This document shows, piece by piece, positions 1 through 6,203 of a DNA stretch of 6,553 bases. This DNA comes from an uncultured Oscillospiraceae bacterium (GTDB lineage Bacteria > Bacillota > Clostridia > Oscillospirales > Oscillospiraceae): the NCBI GenBank assembly GCA_934565775.1, contig CAKTIN010000091.1, forward strand, positions 1 to 6,553, written 5' to 3'. The notes under the pieces were generated by a model, which saw only the letters and a list, made by a program, of their open reading frames with translations, ran no database searches and was not told where the DNA came from. The translations under genes and the position numbers were made by a program. Position 1 is the stretch's first letter. Each line of letters opens with the position of its first letter.

Positions 1-15
1 ACTTACGATCTAACG

Positions 16-21
16 TATACT
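16..21 (+). promoter_or_regulatory. possible -10 box upstream of rimP
   Basis: TATACT matches the sigma-A type -10 consensus TATAAT at five of six positions. The matching -35 hexamer would lie just left of the window, so the promoter cannot be confirmed. If used, transcription would start near base 28, and the mRNA would begin almost exactly with the palindrome that follows. There is no room for a promoter between that palindrome and the rimP ribosome binding site, so any operon promoter must be here or further upstream. The surrounding bases are the most AT-rich of the window, which fits a promoter, but a chance match is possible. Confidence 0.35.
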
Positions 22-25
22 TTAC

Positions 26-53
26 GAAAGAGAGGGGCGCGCCCCTCTCTTTC
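26..53 (+). terminator. 28-base perfect palindrome, intrinsic-terminator-like
   Basis: The sequence is a perfect inverted repeat centred between bases 39 and 40. The core stem GAGAGGGG (30-37) pairs with CCCCTCTC (42-49) around a CGCG loop and is followed by the T-rich tail TTTCTT (50-55); the AAA before the stem extends the pairing. On the + strand this is the layout of a Rho-independent terminator. On the - strand the tail is less T-rich. It probably ends an upstream gene on the same strand, or acts as an attenuator or 5' stem-loop in the rimP leader. A frame-2 TAA at 11-13 could be the stop of such an upstream gene, but only a few codons are visible. Confidence 0.6.
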
Positions 54-61
54 TTGCTGAG

Positions 62-68
62 AAAGGGG
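62..68 (+). promoter_or_regulatory. ribosome binding site deciding the rimP start
   Basis: AAAGGGG lies 6 bases before the ATG at 75. It supports that ATG over the in-frame TTG at 54, which lies in the tail of the palindrome and has no purine-rich sequence at a useful distance. Confidence 0.75.
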
Positions 69-74
69 TATCCC

Positions 75-527
75 ATGAAAGTTGTGGACCTGGTGCGCTC
101 CTTTGCAGAGCCCATCGTGAAGGAGAACGGCTGCGAGCTTTGGGACGTGGAATATGTCCGAGAGGGCGCGGACTGGTTCCTCCGGCTGTATCTGGACAAG
201 GAGGGCGGCGTGGACATTGACGACTGCGAGCGCATCTCCCGGGCCATTGACCCGATTCTGGACGAAAAGGACCCGATCCCCGAGAGCTACCATTTTGAGG
301 TCTGCTCCGCCGGGCTGGAGCGGGTGCTGAAGCGGCCGGGCGACTTCGCCCGCTTTTTGGGCAGTCCTGTGCTGGTGCGGCTGTACCGGCCCAGAAACGG
401 CAGCAAGGAATTTGTCGGGACCCTGGCGGGGTATGACGAGGGAGCCGTGACCCTGGATATGGCCGGGGAGACCGTGACATTTGAAAAATCGGAGGTCGCT
501 CTGGTGCGGCTTCGTGTGGAATTCTGA
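75..527 (+). CDS. rimP: ribosome maturation factor RimP
   Basis: RimP (formerly YhbC/YlxS, DUF150) is a cytoplasmic factor that binds the free 30S subunit and helps its late assembly. The 150-residue protein has the usual family length. The N-terminal alpha/beta domain (about 1-85) carries CELWDVEYVREG near the start, the acidic stretch DIDDCERISRAIDPILDE and the family signature EVCSAGLER at 75-83, where many relatives have EVSSPGLDR. The C-terminal SH3-like barrel (about 87-150) ends in the pattern VTFEKSEVALVRL. The ATG at 75 is chosen because AAAGGGG precedes it; a TTG at 54 would add seven unlikely residues. It is the first gene of the operon visible here, and nusA follows 15 bases after its stop, the standard bacterial order. 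The identification is firm. Confidence 0.95.
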   Translation: MKVVDLVRSFAEPIVKENGCELWDVEYVREGADWFLRLYLDKEGGVDIDDCERISRAIDPILDEKDPIPESYHFEVCSAGLERVLKRPGDFARFLGSPVLVRLYRPRNGSKEFVGTLAGYDEGAVTLDMAGETVTFEKSEVALVRLRVEF

Positions 528-542
528 CAGGAGGAATGAATA

Positions 543-1712
543 ATGGCCAGAACGACAAAGAAAAAGACGGCCCAGGAGCCGGAAACCGCCATGTATGTGG
601 AGATCTTCGCGGCTCTGCGGGAGCTGGAGAAGGAGCGGGGCATCCCCGTGGACTATATGGTCGAGCGGATTAAGCAGGCCCTTGCCAACGCCTACCGGAA
701 GGACCGGGAGGATCACAAGGAGATCCCTGCGGAGAACCTGAACGTGGTTCTCACGGACAGCGCCATGTCCGTCACCCGGCAGTACACCGTGGTGCAGGAG
801 ATCGGGGAGGAGTTCTCCCCCGCTGCGGAAATGCCCATTGACCAGGCCCGGAATTACGACCCCAACGTGCAGGTGGGCGGCGTGGTGAACATTCCCGTGG
901 ACATCAACCGCTTCGGGCGTATCGCTGCCCAGACGGCCAAGCAGGTCATTATTCAGGGCATCCGGGAGGCCGAGCGCGGCGCGGCCTATGAGAATTACTC
1001 CTCCAAGACCCAGGAGCTCCTCACCGGCACGGTGCTGCGGGTGGACCCCGTGAGCCACGACGTGTTTATCCGCATTGCCAACGGCGGGGAGAAGTCCGAC
1101 GCCGTTCTGCGGGCCGGGGAGCAGATCCCCGGGGAGACCTATACCGAGGGCAGCCTTATCCGGGTCTATGTGGTGGATGTGCACCGGGCGACCCGGGGGC
1201 CTGTGGTGGCCGTGTCCCGGACGCACCCCAATGTGGTCCGGCGGCTGTTTGAGCTGGAGGTCCCGGAAATTGCCGACGGCCTGGTGGAGATCCGCAATAT
1301 CGCCCGGGAGCCCGGCTCCCGGACCAAGATGGCCGTCCGCGCCACTCAGGAGAACATCGACCCCGTGGGCGCCTGCGTTGGCCCCCACGGCGACCGGGTG
1401 GCCGCAGTGGTCAAGGAGCTCCACGGCGAAAAGATGGACATTGTCGTGTGGAGCGAGGACCTGGCCCAGTATGTGAAGGCGGCGCTGAGCCCGGCGGACG
1501 TGCTGTCCGTGACCATGGTGCCCGGGCAGAAGGCCTGCCGGGTGGTGGTGCCGGACGATCAGCTGAGCCTGGCCATCGGCAAGGAGGGCCAGAACGCCCG
1601 GCTGGCGGCCCGGCTGACCTCCTGCAAGATCGATATTCGCTCTGCCTCTCAGGCGGCGGCGGAGGCTGCGCCTCAGGAGCAGGCCCCCGAAGCGGAAGAG
1701 ACGGCGGAATAA
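543..1712 (+). CDS. nusA: transcription termination/antitermination factor NusA
   Basis: NusA binds RNA polymerase and nascent RNA and modulates pausing, intrinsic termination and antitermination. The 389-residue protein has the short Bacillus-type layout (about 370-390 residues) and lacks the C-terminal acidic repeats of the 495-residue E. coli form. Visible domains are an N-terminal RNA-polymerase-binding domain (about 18-145), an S1 domain from about 155 to 230 starting at LLTGTVLRVD, and two KH domains. The junction SRTHPNVVRRLFELEVPEI is highly characteristic. KH1 has a GxxG loop GPHG at 280-283 and KH2 has GKEGQN from 346. The last 20 or so residues are an Ala/Glu-rich tail. The first 17 residues (ARTTKKKTAQEPETA) form a basic, low-complexity extension before the usual start of the fold. 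AGGAGG at 529-534 lies 8 bases before the ATG, which fixes the start. Confidence 0.98.
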   Translation: MARTTKKKTAQEPETAMYVEIFAALRELEKERGIPVDYMVERIKQALANAYRKDREDHKEIPAENLNVVLTDSAMSVTRQYTVVQEIGEEFSPAAEMPIDQARNYDPNVQVGGVVNIPVDINRFGRIAAQTAKQVIIQGIREAERGAAYENYSSKTQELLTGTVLRVDPVSHDVFIRIANGGEKSDAVLRAGEQIPGETYTEGSLIRVYVVDVHRATRGPVVAVSRTHPNVVRRLFELEVPEIADGLVEIRNIAREPGSRTKMAVRATQENIDPVGACVGPHGDRVAAVVKELHGEKMDIVVWSEDLAQYVKAALSPADVLSVTMVPGQKACRVVVPDDQLSLAIGKEGQNARLAARLTSCKIDIRSASQAAAEAAPQEQAPEAEETAE

Positions 1713-1727
1713 GCGGGGCAATCCCGC
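1713..1727 (+). other. small hairpin after nusA
   Basis: GCGGG (1713-1717) can pair with CCCGC (1723-1727) around a five-base loop, directly after the nusA stop and just before the ylxR ribosome binding site. It has no T tract, so it is not a terminator. With only five pairs it may be chance in DNA this GC-rich. Confidence 0.25.
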
Positions 1728-1751
1728 ACAAAAGAAAGGAGGCGGCTCCGA

Positions 1752-2021
1752 ATGCAGAAGAAGATTCCCATGCGCCAGTGCATGGGCTGCCGGGAGCGGA
1801 AGCCCAAGCGGGAGCTGGTGCGGATCGTGCGCTCCCCGGAGGGCGTGGTATCCGTGGATCAGAAAGGAAAGGCCCCGGGGCGGGGGATGTACATTTGCCC
1901 GGATCCGGAGTGCCTGCGGAAGGCCGTGCGGGCGAAGGCCATCCAGCGCAGCCTGGACGTGGAGGTGTCTCCGGAGCTCATGGAGGCTCTGGCGGCGGAA
2001 TTGGAGGTGCGCAATGGATAG
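1752..2021 (+). CDS. ylxR: YlxR/RnpM family RNA-binding protein (DUF448)
   Basis: This 89-residue protein belongs to the YlxR (DUF448) family, encoded between nusA and infB in many bacteria. The B. subtilis member has been described as RnpM, a binder and modulator of RNase P. Family signatures are the N-terminal RQCMGCRERKPKRELVRIVR (8-27) and the GRGMYIC motif (43-49). The protein has many Arg and Lys residues, as expected of an RNA binder. Four cysteines form two pairs, C10/C13 and C49/C54, which could hold a metal ion; that is inference. AAAGGAGG at 1735-1742 lies 9 bases before the ATG. The 3' end overlaps the next gene by 8 bases, which suggests translational coupling with ylxQ. Confidence 0.94.
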   Translation: MQKKIPMRQCMGCRERKPKRELVRIVRSPEGVVSVDQKGKAPGRGMYICPDPECLRKAVRAKAIQRSLDVEVSPELMEALAAELEVRNG

Positions 2022-2466
2022 AGCACTGGGATATTTGTCCCTGGCCAGAAAGGCCGGGCGGCTGGAGGCGGGAGAAGAGCCCGCCGGTGCGGCGGCCCGG
2101 GCCTGCCACGCAAGGCTCCTGGTGGTGGCGAAGGATGCTTCGGAGCATTCTCTCCGCCGGGCCCAGAGCTTTGTGGCGGGGAGCGGCCAGCAATGCCTGA
2201 CCATTCCCTATACGAAGGAGGAAATGGGCCGGGCCATCGGGCGGCAGGAGCTGTCCATGGCGGCCATTACGGACCCGGCTCTGGCCCTGGCCTTTGTGCA
2301 GGCCCTGGGGGAGCCGGAGAAATATGAAGCGGTGCTGCAGGACCTGTCCCGCCGGACAAAGCGCGTCCGGCAGCGGCAGTTGGAAGAGAAGGCCCACCGG
2401 ACCAACCTGCGCCATGGAGGCAAGAAGCCCCATGAGCAGACCGGCAGACCCGAAGGTGCGAAATAA
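2014..2466 (+). CDS. ylxQ: YlxQ, L7Ae/L30e-family RNA-binding protein
   Basis: YlxQ proteins belong to the L7Ae/L30e/S12e/Gadd45 superfamily, whose members often bind kink-turn RNA; the exact role of YlxQ is unsettled. The first ~105 residues show the family pattern: LGYLSLARKAGRLEAGEE near the start, LLVVAKDASEHS in the middle, then TKEEMGRAIGR and AAITDPALALAF. At 150 residues it is longer than the roughly 100-residue Bacillus relative. The extra ~45 residues form a charged, mostly basic tail containing SRRTKRVRQRQLEEKAHR and a disordered-looking end rich in Gly, Pro and Lys. The start is set by TTGGAGGTG at 2001-2009, just before the ATG. It begins inside ylxR (8-base overlap), and infB follows closely, so the three are probably translated from one message. 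Confidence 0.92.
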   Translation: MDRALGYLSLARKAGRLEAGEEPAGAAARACHARLLVVAKDASEHSLRRAQSFVAGSGQQCLTIPYTKEEMGRAIGRQELSMAAITDPALALAFVQALGEPEKYEAVLQDLSRRTKRVRQRQLEEKAHRTNLRHGGKKPHEQTGRPEGAK

Positions 2467-2469
2467 TTT

Positions 2470-2476
2470 GGAGGTG
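2470..2476 (+). promoter_or_regulatory. ribosome binding site deciding the infB start
   Basis: GGAGGTG is a seven-base match to the anti-Shine-Dalgarno sequence. It ends 8 bases before the ATG at 2485 but only 2 bases before the ATG at 2479, so the second ATG is the better start. Confidence 0.7.
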
Positions 2477-2484
2477 GAATGCGT

Positions 2485-4827
2485 ATGAGTTTGATCAAGT
2501 ATCGAGTGAAGGAAGTCGCGGCGGATTTCAATATGCAGTCTAAGGAGGTCTCGGAGCTCCTGGGGAATTATTTTGAGAAGCCCAAGAGCTATAGCCAGGT
2601 GCTCACGGACGAGCAGCTCAACGTGTTTTTCGACGCTCTGACCCAGAAGCACCAGATCTCTTCTCTGGAGGAGGTTTTTGCTGCTGCCATGAAGAAGCAG
2701 GAGGCTGCCCAGGCGGAGAAGGCCGCTGCGGCAGCGGCGGCACAGGCGCCCGCCGCCAAGGCGGAGAGCCCTGCGGCTCCGGCGGCTGCTCAGCCTGCCA
2801 AGCAGGCGAAGCCCGCCCAGCCCGCTCAGCCCGAGCGGAAGCGGGAGCGCCGGGTGGTGGATACCTCCGCTGTGCATGTGAACTCCGAGCGTTTTGACGA
2901 CCGGGTGGACAGCCTGGTTTCCGAGCGGGTGCAGAATTACACCGGCGGCAAGCAGCGCATCGGCAGCGGCAAAAAGCAGCAGCAGAATAAGAAGGGCGGC
3001 AAGTTCCAGGGCAGCAAGGCCCGCAACGAGGAGCAGGAGAAGATGCGCCGCCTGCAAATGGAGGTAGCCCGGAAGGCTCCCACCGTGGTGAAGATCCCCG
3101 ATGAGATTACCGTGGGCGAGCTGGCCAGCCGGATGAAAAAGACGGCGGGAGAGGTCATCAAGACCCTGATGAAGAACGGCGTCATGGCGGGCATCAATCA
3201 GAACATCGACTATGATACCGCGGAGTTTGTGGCGACGGAGCTGGGCTGCAAGGTGGAGCGGGAAGTGACCGTGACCATTGAGGAGCGGCTGATCGACGAC
3301 CATGTGGACTCTGCGGAGGAGCTCAAGCCCCGCAGCCCTGTGGTGGTCGTCATGGGCCATGTGGACCACGGCAAGACCAGCCTGCTTGACGCGGTGCGAA
3401 AGACCAACGTAGTCTCCGGCGAGGCCGGCGGCATCACCCAGCACATCGGCGCGTATACCGTCCAGATCAACGGCAACCCCATTACCTTCCTGGACACCCC
3501 GGGCCATGCGGCCTTTACCTCCATGCGGGCCAGAGGCGCCATGTGCACCGATATTGCCATTCTGGTGGTGGCGGCGGACGACGGCATCATGCCCCAGACC
3601 ATTGAGGCCATCAACCATGCCAAGGCGGCGAAAATCCCCATTATCGTCGCCATCAATAAAATGGATAAACACGGTGCCAACCCCGACCGGATCAAGCAGC
3701 AGCTCACCGAGTACGGCCTGATCCCCGAGGAGTGGGGCGGCGAGACGGTGGTTTGCCCCATTTCCGCCAAGACCGGCCAGGGCATTGACGAGCTGCTGGA
3801 GATGGTCATCCTGACGGCGGAGGTCCTGGAGCTGAAGGCCAACCCCAACCGCGCCGCCAAGGGCACAGTGATCGAGGCCCGCCTGGATAAGAGCCGCGGC
3901 CCCATTGCCACTCTGCTGGTGCAGAACGGCACCCTGAAGCAGGGGGATATTATCATCGCCGGTACGGCCGTGGGCCGCGTCCGCGTCATGACGGACGACA
4001 AGGGCCGCACGGTCAAGACCGCCGGGCCGTCCATTCCTGTGGAGATTACGGGCCTGGCCGACGTGCCCGCCCCCGGCGACGAGTTTGACGCCGTGTCCGA
4101 TGAGCGCATGGCCCGCCAGCTGGTGGAGCAGCGCCGTCAGGCGGAGAAGGACGCCGCCGCGAAGCTGAACACCAAGGTGACCCTGGATAACCTCTTCGCC
4201 AAGATGCGGGAGGGCGAGATGAAGGAGCTGAACCTCATCGTCAAGGCTGATGTGCAGGGCTCTGCCGAGGCTGTGAAGGCCAGTCTGGAAAAGATCTCCA
4301 ACGAGGAGGTCCGGGTTAAGGTCATTCATGCAGGCGTGGGCGCCATCAACGAGAGCGACATTCTTCTGGCCTCCACGGCCAACGCCATCGTGGTGGGCTT
4401 CAACGTCCGGCCGGACGCCGCCGCTGCGGCCAGCGCCCAGCGCTCCAAGGTGGATATTCGCCTGTACCGGGTGATCTACGACGCCATCAACGAGATCGAG
4501 GCGGCTATGAAGGGAATGCTGGCCCCGAAGTTCAAGGAGGTCGTTCTGGGCCATGCCGAGGTCCGGATGCTCTACAAAGTGTCTGCCATCGGGACCATTG
4601 CGGGCTGCTATGTGAAGGATGGCAAGATGACCCGGGACGGCAAGGTCCGCATCCTGCGGGACAACATCGTCATTTACGAGGGGGAGGTCGGCTCTCTGCA
4701 GCGGTTCAAGGACTCCGTGCGGGAGGTTGCCGCCAATTACGAGTGCGGTATGTCCATCCAGGGCTACAACGACATTAAGGAAGGTGACATTTTCGAATGC
4801 TTCACCATGGAAGAGATTAAGCAGTAA
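2485..4827 (+). CDS. infB: translation initiation factor IF-2
   Basis: IF2 is the GTPase that brings initiator fMet-tRNA to the 30S subunit and promotes subunit joining. The protein has 780 residues from this start (782 from the ATG at 2479). It opens with an IF2_N-type domain (about 1-65, [15 protein letters not shown]), followed by an Ala/Pro/Lys-rich low-complexity linker (about 70-190). A second IF2_N-like module follows at about 203-258 ([19 protein letters not shown]). The G domain has all motifs: GHVDHGKT (291-298), [13 protein letters not shown] (337-341), NKMD (391-394) and SAKTG (427-431). Domain II follows, then domain III from about 575 ([20 protein letters not shown]) and the fMet-tRNA-binding domain IV from about 685 ([19 protein letters not shown]) to the end. 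It appears complete and intact. It lies 18 bases after ylxQ and before a GC-rich hairpin. Confidence 0.98.
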   Translation: MSLIKYRVKEVAADFNMQSKEVSELLGNYFEKPKSYSQVLTDEQLNVFFDALTQKHQISSLEEVFAAAMKKQEAAQAEKAAAAAAAQAPAAKAESPAAPAAAQPAKQAKPAQPAQPERKRERRVVDTSAVHVNSERFDDRVDSLVSERVQNYTGGKQRIGSGKKQQQNKKGGKFQGSKARNEEQEKMRRLQMEVARKAPTVVKIPDEITVGELASRMKKTAGEVIKTLMKNGVMAGINQNIDYDTAEFVATELGCKVEREVTVTIEERLIDDHVDSAEELKPRSPVVVVMGHVDHGKTSLLDAVRKTNVVSGEAGGITQHIGAYTVQINGNPITFLDTPGHAAFTSMRARGAMCTDIAILVVAADDGIMPQTIEAINHAKAAKIPIIVAINKMDKHGANPDRIKQQLTEYGLIPEEWGGETVVCPISAKTGQGIDELLEMVILTAEVLELKANPNRAAKGTVIEARLDKSRGPIATLLVQNGTLKQGDIIIAGTAVGRVRVMTDDKGRTVKTAGPSIPVEITGLADVPAPGDEFDAVSDERMARQLVEQRRQAEKDAAAKLNTKVTLDNLFAKMREGEMKELNLIVKADVQGSAEAVKASLEKISNEEVRVKVIHAGVGAINESDILLASTANAIVVGFNVRPDAAAAASAQRSKVDIRLYRVIYDAINEIEAAMKGMLAPKFKEVVLGHAEVRMLYKVSAIGTIAGCYVKDGKMTRDGKVRILRDNIVIYEGEVGSLQRFKDSVREVAANYECGMSIQGYNDIKEGDIFECFTMEEIKQ

Positions 4828-4833
4828 CAGCTA

Positions 4834-4863
4834 GCCGCCGCACCGCTTTTGCGGCGCGGCGGC
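4834..4863 (+). terminator. GC-rich hairpin between infB and rbfA
   Basis: GCCGCCGC (4834-4841) pairs with GCGGCGGC (4856-4863). After one A/C mismatch, CCGC (4843-4846) pairs with GCGG (4851-4854), closing a TTTT loop. Only GCTTTGC follows, so the T tract is too weak for an efficient intrinsic terminator. It could act as a partial terminator that lowers rbfA-nrnA-truB expression, as a pause site, or as a processing or 3'-end-protecting stem for the upstream message. The structure is plain in the sequence; its function is inferred. Confidence 0.5.
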
Positions 4864-4873
4864 GCTTTGCATG

Positions 4874-4880
4874 AAGGAGG
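4874..4880 (+). promoter_or_regulatory. ribosome binding site deciding the rbfA start
   Basis: AAGGAGG sits 8 bases before the ATG at 4889. The earlier in-frame ATG at 4871 directly abuts this sequence and has no binding site of its own, so it is not the likely start. Confidence 0.85.
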
Positions 4881-4888
4881 ATGTAACA

Positions 4889-5263
4889 ATGGCATCCAAT
4901 CGAATTGGAAGAATCAACGAAGAGATCCAGCGGGAGCTGGCCAATAAGCTGAGAAATGTGAAGGACCCCCGGGTCCAGAAAACCATGATCTCCATTACCC
5001 ATGTGGAGACCACGCCTGACCTGCGCTATGCCAAGGTCTATGTGAGCTTCCTGGACCAGGACGCGGCGAAAGAGGGGCTCAAGGGGCTCAAATCCGCCGG
5101 GGGCTTCCTGCGCCGGGAGCTGGGGCAGGCCCTTCAGCTCCGGTACACCCCGGAGCTCCAGTGGGAGCTGGATACCTCTATTCCCTATGGCGCCCATATG
5201 CTGGAGCTCATCAACTCTCTGAATATTCCGAAGGATGAGGAACATGGACCGTCTGACAATTAA
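4889..5263 (+). CDS. rbfA: 30S ribosome-binding factor RbfA
   Basis: RbfA binds the 30S subunit near the 5' end of 16S rRNA and helps its late maturation, notably in the cold. The 124-residue protein matches the usual size of about 115-135. It is a single KH-type domain. Family marks are the start MASNRIGRINEEIQRELAN, then VKDPRVQKTMISITHVE and LRYAKVYVSF. The interrupted-helix motif of RbfA is A70-G71-G72, within KSAGGFLRREL. The C-terminal part LRYTPELQWELDTSIPYG is also characteristic. The start is placed at the ATG after AAGGAGG; starting at 4871 would add six residues. The 3' end overlaps nrnA by 20 bases. Unlike in B. subtilis, no ylxP gene lies between infB and this gene. Confidence 0.97.
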   Translation: MASNRIGRINEEIQRELANKLRNVKDPRVQKTMISITHVETTPDLRYAKVYVSFLDQDAAKEGLKGLKSAGGFLRRELGQALQLRYTPELQWELDTSIPYGAHMLELINSLNIPKDEEHGPSDN

Positions 5264-6194
5264 AGAGTTCGCCGCCGCCCTCCGGGCGGGAGACGACTAT
5301 TGCATTCTGACCCACCGCCGCCCGGACGGAGATACGCTGGGCTCTGCCGCCGCACTGTGCCGGGGCCTCCGGGCCCTGGGCAAGCGGGCGGCCGTCCTGG
5401 GAAATCCCCAGGTCACGGAGAAGTACGCCCCTCTGCTTGCCGGGCTCACCGGAAGCGCCTGGCAGGGGAAGGACCTGATCGCCGTGGATGTGGCGGCAGC
5501 GGATATGCTGGCGGAGTCTGCCTGCGCCGGGGAGATCGACCTGCTGCTGGACCATCACGGGTCCAACACCGGCCTGGGCCGGCGGGGGTTGATCTGCCCC
5601 CAGGCCGCTGCCACCGGGGAGCTGGTGTACGCCCTGCTCCTGGAGTTGGGGCTGCCCCTGGACAAGCCCACGGCGGAGGCAATTTATATTGCCGTCTCCA
5701 CGGATACGGGCTGCTTCCGCTATGCCAACACCACGGCCAATACTCTCCGGGTGGCGGCTGCGTGTCTGGACGCGGGAGCGGATAGCTATGAGATCAACCA
5801 GAGCATTTTTGAGACCAAGCGCCTGCCCCGGCTGAAAATGGACGCCTATATTGCCGAGCACGTGGAGCTCTTCGCCGGGGGAAAGCTGGCCCTGATCGCC
5901 ATCCCCCGGGAGGCGGAGGCCGCCTGCGGGGTCAACGAGGACGATATGGAGAGCGTGTCCGCCTATGCCCGGAATATTGAGGGGGTCTGCCTGGCGGTGA
6001 CCATGCGCTCCCAGGCGGACGGCAGGACGAAGCTGTCCGTGCGCTCCGCCCCCAGCTACGATTCTGCCGCCCTGTGCGGCCTGTTCGGCGGCGGCGGCCA
6101 CCGGGGAGCTGCGGGAGCCAGCCTGGATCTGCCCCAGAGCACGGCCCGGGAGAAGGTCCTGGAGGGCTTCCGGCGTCTGGGCTGGATGCCCTGA
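5244..6194 (+). CDS. nrnA: DHH/DHHA1 phosphoesterase, NrnA-like (nanoRNase / pAp phosphatase)
   Basis: Proteins of this type are cytoplasmic, Mn-dependent phosphoesterases that degrade 2-5 nucleotide RNAs from the 5' or 3' end, and many also dephosphorylate pAp. The 316-residue protein fits the family (about 310-330) and is far shorter than RecJ. All motifs are visible: HRRPDGDTLGS (H24, D28, D30), the motif II Asp in IAVDVAAADM, DHHGSN (D103-H104-H105), and STDTGCFRYANTT as motif IV. The C-terminal DHHA1 domain carries GGGGHRGAAGAS (282-286 for GGGGH), the substrate-binding loop. The ATG at 5244 is preferred because AAGGA at 5231-5235 lies 8 bases before it; an ATG at 5235 would add three residues. 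It overlaps rbfA by 20 bases and truB follows after 9, as in many clostridia. Exact substrate preference cannot be read from sequence. Confidence 0.92.
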   Translation: MDRLTIKEFAAALRAGDDYCILTHRRPDGDTLGSAAALCRGLRALGKRAAVLGNPQVTEKYAPLLAGLTGSAWQGKDLIAVDVAAADMLAESACAGEIDLLLDHHGSNTGLGRRGLICPQAAATGELVYALLLELGLPLDKPTAEAIYIAVSTDTGCFRYANTTANTLRVAAACLDAGADSYEINQSIFETKRLPRLKMDAYIAEHVELFAGGKLALIAIPREAEAACGVNEDDMESVSAYARNIEGVCLAVTMRSQADGRTKLSVRSAPSYDSAALCGLFGGGGHRGAAGASLDLPQSTAREKVLEGFRRLGWMP

Positions 6195-6203
6195 GGAGGG
6201 ACT

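Noticed and set aside
54..74. TTG at 54 as the rimP start
   Set aside because: It lies in the tail of the palindrome without a ribosome binding site; the ATG at 75 has AAAGGGG at proper distance and gives the family's usual N-terminus.
1448..2200. 250-codon + strand open frame overlapping the nusA 3' end, ylxR and ylxQ
   Set aside because: It is out of frame with all three real genes and gives a Gly/Ala/Arg-rich product without domain signal; it has no proper ribosome binding site and would be nested across known genes.
3..2204. 733-codon open frame on the - strand opposite rimP, nusA and ylxR
   Set aside because: Same GC artefact: it spans three unrelated + strand genes with solid family motifs, and its own product has no family pattern.
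2680..2840. Low-complexity, repeat-like stretch rich in GCC/GCG/CCC codons in infB
   Set aside because: It encodes the Ala/Pro/Lys-rich flexible linker normal for IF2 and stays in frame throughout, so it is not a separate repeat element.
1978..4554. Very long open frame on the - strand (858 codons) opposite ylxR, ylxQ and infB
   Set aside because: It is a mirror of GC-rich coding sequence with G/C third positions, which removes stops on the opposite strand. Its translation is low-complexity Leu/Gly/His/Arg-rich with no recognisable domain, while the + strand encodes clear IF2.
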